From the NCBI GenBank assembly GCA_032622095.1, contig CP136066.1, positions 65,852,278-65,916,277 on the forward strand: 64,000 nt of DNA, given 5' to 3'. The notes under the pieces were generated by a model that saw nothing but the letters and a program-made list of their open reading frames with translations, did not search any database and was not told the DNA's origin. Within the stretch, counting starts at the first letter, position 1. Every line of letters begins with the position of its first letter. Source of the DNA: Siphonodentalium dalli. Taxonomy: Eukaryota > Mollusca > Scaphopoda > Gadilida > Siphonodentaliidae. Below, piece after piece: positions 63,801 through 64,000 of this stretch. The position numbers and the translations under genes are program-made.

Positions 63801-64000
63801 GTTCCATTAAAAATGACAACCCGATTGGTACCAACGAGTGAGAGGATCGACAATTTTGCATTCATTCGCGTTCAAGTAAGATTTGTTCTTCGAAATCGTT
63901 GGCATGTCGTGCAAATTATTTCACAATAAACATGATTGATTTAATGCAGATGGCTGTCTGACTATATTTGCGAAATGAATAAGGAAATTATTTAGGTTAT

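Overview
The window looks like a stretch of AT-rich, repeat-dense animal DNA. It is probably from a mollusc or another lophotrochozoan; this rests on coding style, the transposon types and the abundance of short TACATGTA palindromes, and no species is claimed. There is no operon structure, and almost all open frames are short chance frames inside repeats.

Only one gene appears intact. It lies on the minus strand and encodes a Golgi type II membrane enzyme of the core-2/I-branching beta-1,6-N-acetylglucosaminyltransferase family (GCNT-like, glycosyltransferase family 14). Three coding exons can be placed by eye: exon 1 at 61471-62306, exon 2 at 8597-8823 and exon 3 at 7493-7797. Splice phases agree (phase 2, then phase 1), the boundaries are GT-AG, and the joined frame is 1,368 bases (455 residues), a normal length for the family. 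This implies a first intron of about 52.6 kb, which makes up over 80% of the window.

Region by region: 0-3.8 kb holds a ~200-bp tandem repeat, a short-word repeat and a 383-bp satellite with a 766-bp dimer pattern. 4.7-5.2 kb is the decayed 3' end of a LINE. 7.5-8.8 kb carries exons 3 and 2. Inside the giant intron lie: inverted ~120-bp arrays (9.8-11.1 kb); a 3.5-kb fold-back element with a minisatellite core (12.3-15.8 kb); degenerate tandem repeats (18-23 kb); an old SGNH-ORF1 LINE with endonuclease and reverse transcriptase remnants (24.7-29.9 kb); another LINE tail (30.5-30.8 kb); head-to-tail arrays of a hairpin plus (CAGA)n element (31.2-32.6 kb; a related pair at 19.9-20.8 kb); a decayed multi-block gene of a widespread uncharacterised, transposon-like family (33.5-35.3 kb, minus); a 1-kb element with perfect 28-bp inverted termini around a ~141-bp minisatellite (36.2-37.2 kb); a 2.6-kb element with 311-bp inverted arms, each tipped by a different hairpin (38.25-40.85 kb); two TA-flanked mariner-type miniature elements side by side (46.27-46.91 kb); a tRNA-derived SINE (47.57 kb); a 430-bp dispersed repeat present twice (48.4 and 57.7 kb); and many small palindromic elements. 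Exon 1 lies at 61.5-62.3 kb and has an in-frame 60-bp internal duplication; a ~360-bp repeat follows to the window end.

The strongest unusual signals are the giant intron joining the GCNT exons, the inverted-arm element whose two tips carry unrelated perfect hairpins at matching positions, and the recurrence of minisatellite arrays enclosed by inverted termini. All identifications are by reading; no alignment or database search was run.
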